A stretch of 64,000 bases of DNA from Gyromitra esculenta (lineage: Eukaryota; Ascomycota; Pezizomycetes; Pezizales; Discinaceae): positions 2,232,001 to 2,296,000 of the forward strand of contig JBCAML010000001.1 of the NCBI GenBank assembly GCA_038503075.1, read 5' to 3'. Below, in pieces: positions 59,559-64,000 of this stretch (the first letter of the stretch is position 1; each line of letters starts with the position of its first letter). Below the pieces are notes generated by a model. It ran no database searches. It was not told the origin of the DNA and worked only from the letters and a program-made list of their open reading frames with translations. A program made the position numbers and the translations under genes.

Positions 59559-59976
59559 TCATGGATAAGAACCGGGTATTGGGTTAGGACGGTTAGGGAA
59601 GTTACGAAGGATTTTCTTTGAGTATAATGTCTTTGTTTTTCGGTTATGTTTCGGCTGTTGCTAGATGGCTGTTTGTGTTACGAGAAAGCGGGTATTTAAA
59701 CGGAGGATTTTGGTCGTTTGTGTTTTCTTTCTCTTTCTTCCTTAAGCAACGTTCTCGTTACCTTCTGCTGTAAAATTATTGAAATACTATCTCGATTCTA
59801 TCTCAGAGTCCCCGCTGTCGCCGTTTTCCTCGCCGCACTTATCTCGCCTTGAGATAAAGACATCCTCGTAGAACTTGTAGAACACGCTGCACTCTTCAAA
59901 CGTGTTGTCACCTCGCTTAAGTAGCACTGCTCACCTTCAGGGATACTGAAGGACTTAACTCGAGGCACAACCGTGA
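59559..59976 (+). repeat. LTR B, 5' LTR of the plus-strand element
   Basis: 418 bp, begins TCATGG and ends CCGTGA (short TCA/TGA inverted termini), with a TATTTAAA box near 59690 and the family words shared with LTR A and the insert in gag. Limits were set by comparing the three copies. Confidence 0.75.
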
Positions 59977-60246
59977 GATTACGTTGCTTCCAACATCTAC
60001 ACCTTCTACCACCCGATCTATACAGAACCTCCCAACGTTATCATGGAAGGAGCCGCCGTCGCTGCGAAACGATTCCCCACCAGGGAAGCCTTCGCCCAAG
60101 CCTACAGAGAAGACCCCGCCGAGCTCTATAATGAGCTCAAGGACCTAAACCAAGCCCTGGAAGATCAAATTGATGTCCTCCAGGAAAGCGAACGAGAGAA
60201 TGAGGTCAAACTCAACACAGCTCGTATTCAGACCGACAATGCCCTC

Positions 60247-60653
60247 TCAAGGGGCGAGGTTTATCTTCAAGCTCTCAGGTATCCCCCGAGATAAGCAGTG
60301 CTACTTGAAGGGAAAACTAAGCGACGAGAGTGTTTATGAGGTTCCACAGGCTCTACGGAGTGTTCAAGTATAGAGGACTTGAGGACGGCGACAGCGTAAG
60401 GTTATGTGATATAACCGAGGTTTGTATTGTGAAATACAAGAGTGTACGATAGAAGACGTTGCTTAAAGAGAGAAGAAGGAAAAGTACAACAAGAGGGGAA
60501 AACCCTTCGCTTATATACCCACAATCCACCTCTTTGATGACAAATCGTATGACTCATTGTAACGAAAACCAAGGAAACATATCGAACAAAATAACAAAGC
60601 AACACGATCAAATATCCATACCATCCATTAGGCGACCCAACAACCATCCATGA
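60247..60653 (-). mobile_element. solo-LTR-like insertion in gag (LTR C)
   Basis: 407 bp, sense on the minus strand, beginning TCATGGATGG and ending CCTTGA like LTR B. It is flanked by direct repeats AATGCCCTC at 60238-60246 and 60654-60662. It shares TTTAAGCAACGT and AAGTAGCACTGCT with LTRs A and B but is clearly diverged. No internal coding part, so a solo LTR is most likely. Confidence 0.8.
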
Positions 60654-61738
60654 AATGCCCTCCGCCACGCCGCAGAACAAGACCAACGGGTCACAGAAAC
60701 CGCTAATCTCATCGCCCGATTACGGCAGGAACGAAACGAGGCTCGAGCCACCATCCAAGCACCCCCCGCTCCTCCCAATTTGAGCGCCACCCCACCTCCA
60801 ACAAACTCCCACCGCTCGGAAAGAATGCCAGATCCAGAAAAGTTTGATGGATCTAGAACCAAGCTCCCCGGCTTCATCCTACAACTACGGTCTAAGCTAA
60901 CCGTCAACCGAGATCGTTTCGCAAACGAAACTACGATGATCCTCTACACCATTAACCGACTAGAAGGAGCAGCTCTGGAGCAGGTTCGTCACACGGTCCT
61001 CCCTTCCGGCCTCACCACTTGGACTAGTGCAGAACAACTCATCGCCGCCCTGGAAACCGCTTTCGGAGATCCAGATCCAACAGGTACTGCTCGACGAGAA
61101 CTTCACCAACTCCGTCAGGGAAAACGCGACTTCTCAGTGTATCTAGCCGACTTCCAAAGAATTATGGGACAACTCAACTTCGATGAAAACTCGAAAATGG
61201 ACGCCCTAGAACATGGCATGTCTGAAGAGCTAAAAGAAGCCATGGTGTTCGCACCCATCGCCCCTGCCACTCTTCCGGAAATGATCCTCACCCTCACCCG
61301 TCTAGATAACCGTATCCGAGCTCGCAAGGCAGAGAAACGGGGAAACGCCCATGATAATATGGGTCAATTCAACGCTCCCGCAGCCTTCACTCCCGCTTCC
61401 TCCTTTACCCCAGGAGGATTAGCTCCGATGGACCTATCTTTTGGCCGCACCAGCAATATCTCTCGCCCCCCGCAGGATCAACGGTACACAATGGTTAATG
61501 GAAGAAGGAAGCTCTCGGAGGAAGAGAAACAGTGGCGTCGCACCACTGGGAAATGCATGTTTTGCGCCGCCCCTGACCATTCGTATGCCAACTGCCCCTC
61601 CGCTCCCAAGAAACCTACTATGAGGGGAGCCCTAACCGCACCGCCCGCCATTCGTACGCCTCCCGCTTCCTCGCTCCCACCGCCCCCTCTTCCTCCTCAG
61701 TTTTTTGCGCTAGAATCAGCAGACTCTTCCAACGAGTC

Positions 61739-61745
61739 TTTAAAC
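61739..61745 (+). promoter_or_regulatory. minus-1 ribosomal frameshift site TTTAAAC
   Basis: The heptamer TTTAAAC lies in the gag frame as T-TTA-AAC, immediately before the gag stop TAG. Slipping back one base gives TTT-AAA-CTA and opens the pol frame, which continues without a stop to the window end. Confidence 0.8.
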
Positions 61746-64000
61746 TAGTCCAACCAAGGCTGATCAGTGACCCTGCCTTGGTTCCCATTTCTTTACCTTT
61801 GTCGGTTTTTTCTATCTCGGGTTTTTCAGTGTCGGATACATGCGTGGAGGAACAATTGGATGGGGAACATTTTGTTGTATCTTGTAACATTTCCCATAAC
61901 AATAAAATTATCAAAACTCACGCACTATTGGACACTGGAGCCTCGGGATTCGCCTTCATTGATAAAGACTTTGCGAGTCACCACTCCCTACCTCTTTTAC
62001 CCCTAAAAACCCCTCGGCAACTTGAAGTAATAGATGGTCGCCCAGTTTCGTCAGGAGACATCACCCATATTACTAATATCAACCTCTCCATCCAACAACA
62101 CCAAGAACAAGCCCCCTGCTTCGTCACCCGACTAGGACACTACCCCCTAGTTCTAGGAATTCCATGGATGAATTATCACGATGTCCAACTCCGCTTCGCT
62201 CAAAAACGCATTGAGTTTAATTCTAAACTCTGCACCACCCATTCGTTATCTGTTTCGCGCGCAGCCTATGCATCGATTGTAGCCCCCCCTAAGCTGAACC
62301 TATCCTTTATCAACGCCGCTAGTTTCAGAACTCTCACCCGAAAACACTCCTCCCAAGCCTATGCAATGTCACTGTACGAAATTAACAAAATCATCGATGA
62401 CAAGACAACCAAGGAGGAATGGAGAGCGAGAATCCCTACGGAATATCATGACTTTCTGGATATGTTCGATAAAAAGAAAGCCCAAGGATTACCCCCACGC
62501 CGCTCGTATGACCACAAGATACAACTGATGGAAGGAAAAGATGCCCCTTTCGGACCCCTCTATGGAATGTCTCGAGAAGAGCTTATCGTCTTGAAGAAAT
62601 ACATTGAAGACAATCTTGAGAAGGGATTCATTCGGGCCAGTTCCTCTCCAGCCGGATCCCCCGTCCTATTTGTCAAAAAAGCTGACGGTTCCCTACGACT
62701 CTGTGTGGACTACCGAGGCCTTAATGTTATTACCGTTAAGGATCGCTATACCTCTCCCCTCATCCGCGAAACCCTAGACCGACTTGCAAAGGCACAATGG
62801 TATACCAAACTAGACCTCCGCGACGGTTACCACCAAGTACGCATCGCCGAGGGAGATGAGTGGAAGACAGCCTTTCGCACCCGCTACGGCTTATATGAAT
62901 ACCAAGTCATGCCGTTCGGCTTGACCAACGCCCCGGGAACCTTCCAACGATTCGTTAATGATTGCCTCACCGAGTACCTGGATATTTGTTGTACAGCCTA
63001 CCTCGATGATATCCTAATCTATAGTGATACCTTCGCGGAGCATCAGGTCCATGTACGAAAGGTACTTCAGACACTCAAGAATAACGATATTTTGCTCAAA
63101 CCGGAAAAATGCGAATTCGAGGTACAGACGACCAAGTACCTAGGCCTCATTCTTACCCCCAACGGCATTAAGATGGACGAAGAGAAACTAAAAGCAGTAA
63201 GGGAATGGGGTACACCTAAGAGCGTCAAAGACGTACAAGCTTTTCTAGGCTTTGCTAATTTTTACCGTCGTTTCATTCTCGGTTTTTCCAAGCTTGCCTC
63301 CCCTCTCACGGCCCTAACAAAAAAAGTTATTATTTTTGAATGGACAGTAGAAGCGGATATTGCCTTCGAGAACCTGAAACATGCCTTCACCACCGCTCCA
63401 ATCCTCATCCACTTTGATCCTGACAAGAAAATCATTGTGGAAACCGACGCCTCCGACTTCGTATCTGGAGGAGTGCTATCCCAATACGATGACGCTGGAA
63501 TTCTACACCCAGTCGCATTCTTCTCGAAAAAGCATTCACCTGCTGAATGCAATTATGAAATTTACGACAAGGAACTGCTGGCTATCATCCGAGTATTCGA
63601 AGAATGGCGCCCGGAGCTCGAAGGTTCCAAACACCCCATTGACGTAATCAGCGACCATAAAAATCTCGAATATTTTATGAGTACGAAACAGTTAAACCGA
63701 CGTCAAGCACGATGGGCCGAATATCTTTCCCGCTTTGACTTTGTAATTACCTATCGCCCAGACAGTCAAGGAGGAAAACCAGACGCATTAACCAGAAGAT
63801 CAGGAGATCTTCCCAAGGAAGGGGATGAACGGTTGGCACACCAAAGCCAAGTGGTATTGAAGAAGGAAAATGTGGACCCTAAGCTAAGTTTGTTGTCGGC
63901 TTCTTTGTCAAATGAAGCCGCTGAACTGGACGCCCCCCTACAAAAACTCTTCCAAAACGGATTGGTTACTGACAAATTTCCGGAGAGAATACTTTTAGCG
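61739..64000 (+). CDS. Pol polyprotein (protease, RT, RNase H), 3' end outside window
   Basis: Open in the minus-1 frame relative to gag from the slippery site to the last base (about 750 codons). The aspartic protease has LLDTGASG. Reverse transcriptase motifs are SPVLFVKKADGSLRLCVDYR, TKLDLRDGYHQVRI, MPFGLTNAPGTFQ and the catalytic AYLDDILIYS; note the less usual LRDGYH in place of LRGAY. The connection motif FLGFANFYRRFI follows, then RNase H with VETDASDF, YDKELLAI and SDHKNLEYF. Integrase is outside the window. The arrangement is Ty3/gypsy; chromovirus membership is inferred from the neighbouring remnant's chromodomain. No lesions are visible. Confidence 0.92.

Larger units (their letters stand above)
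60043..61748 (+). pseudogene. Gag, split by an LTR-like insertion
   Basis: The first part (60043-60246) is a charged coiled-coil N-terminus. The second (60663-61748) continues in the same frame after a duplicated AATGCCCTC. Together they would be 429 aa. A capsid-like core contains PEKFDGSRTKLPGF and LRQGKRDFSVYLADF, followed by a nucleocapsid zinc knuckle CMFCAAPDHSYANC (about 61555-61596). The C-terminus is proline rich and stops at TAG 61746-61748 just after the frameshift site. As it stands the insertion introduces stops, so this copy cannot make full Gag. Confidence 0.85.
59559..64000 (+). mobile_element. Ty3/gypsy chromovirus-type retrotransposon, 3' end outside window
   Basis: Order: 5' LTR (59559-59976), leader, gag (60043-61748, interrupted by a 407-bp LTR-like insert), pol by minus-1 frameshift from 61739, protease, reverse transcriptase and RNase H, with integrase running off the edge. 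It is inserted into the pol of an older minus-strand relative. No stop or frameshift is visible in pol, so the element is young. A primer-binding site after 59976 was not recognised. Confidence 0.88.

Noticed and set aside
61767..62006. 79-codon frame overlapping the start of pol
   Set aside because: Out of the pol frame; the protease LLDTGASG lies in the minus-1 frame that is continuous with the slippery site.

Overview
The window is nuclear DNA of a filamentous ascomycete (Pezizomycotina; Leotiomycetes is plausible but is an inference). The genes have short GT-AG introns of about 40-110 bp with CTRAY-type branch sites, conserved eukaryotic housekeeping products, fungus-only families (DUF7729, DUF5321) and intron-bearing tRNA genes. 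It is a gene-poor, repeat-rich segment.

Layout, left to right. 1-13.4 kb: the 3' end of YIP1 (+), a PH-domain protein (-), an ACL4-like TPR chaperone (-), kinetochore NNF1 (-), two intron-containing tRNA-Arg(ACG) genes facing each other, a decayed S-formylglutathione hydrolase (-), then a divergent pair: a DUF5321 mitochondrial protein (-) and a myosin regulatory light chain (+). 13.4-33.9 kb: a third tRNA-Arg, a 2.3-kb stretch without open frames, a ferredoxin-reductase-like oxidoreductase (-), a five-exon GPI-type DUF7729 protein (-), an F-box protein (+), an unknown proline-rich protein (+), a cluster of fold-back elements with two more tRNA-Arg genes, a DCR2-type phosphoesterase (-) and a hotdog thioesterase-like gene (-). 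36.3-53.0 kb: CCR4 deadenylase (+), a small hypothetical protein (+), a degenerate SEC23 paralogue (-), cohesin SMC1 (-), Mediator MED11 (+) and sterol C5-desaturase ERG3 (-). 53-64 kb: almost no host genes, several inverted-repeat elements, and nested Ty3/gypsy chromovirus-type retrotransposons. One plus-strand element runs off the right edge with an intact pol.

The intact genes serve unrelated housekeeping functions (ER-Golgi traffic, kinetochore, cohesin, mRNA decay, transcription, ergosterol), and nothing suggests a cluster. The informative part is the repeat history. It includes small TA-flanked inverted-repeat elements (one nested inside another, with its empty site kept in the partner arm), a poly(A) retroposon in a dead gene, a solo-LTR-like insertion in a retrotransposon gag, and a canonical TTTAAAC minus-1 frameshift site at the gag-pol boundary. 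Two host-like genes (FGH and the SEC23 paralogue) are pseudogenes. I saw no CRISPR array and no convincing undescribed multi-gene system. Exon boundaries were inferred by eye from splice signals, frame and family similarity.
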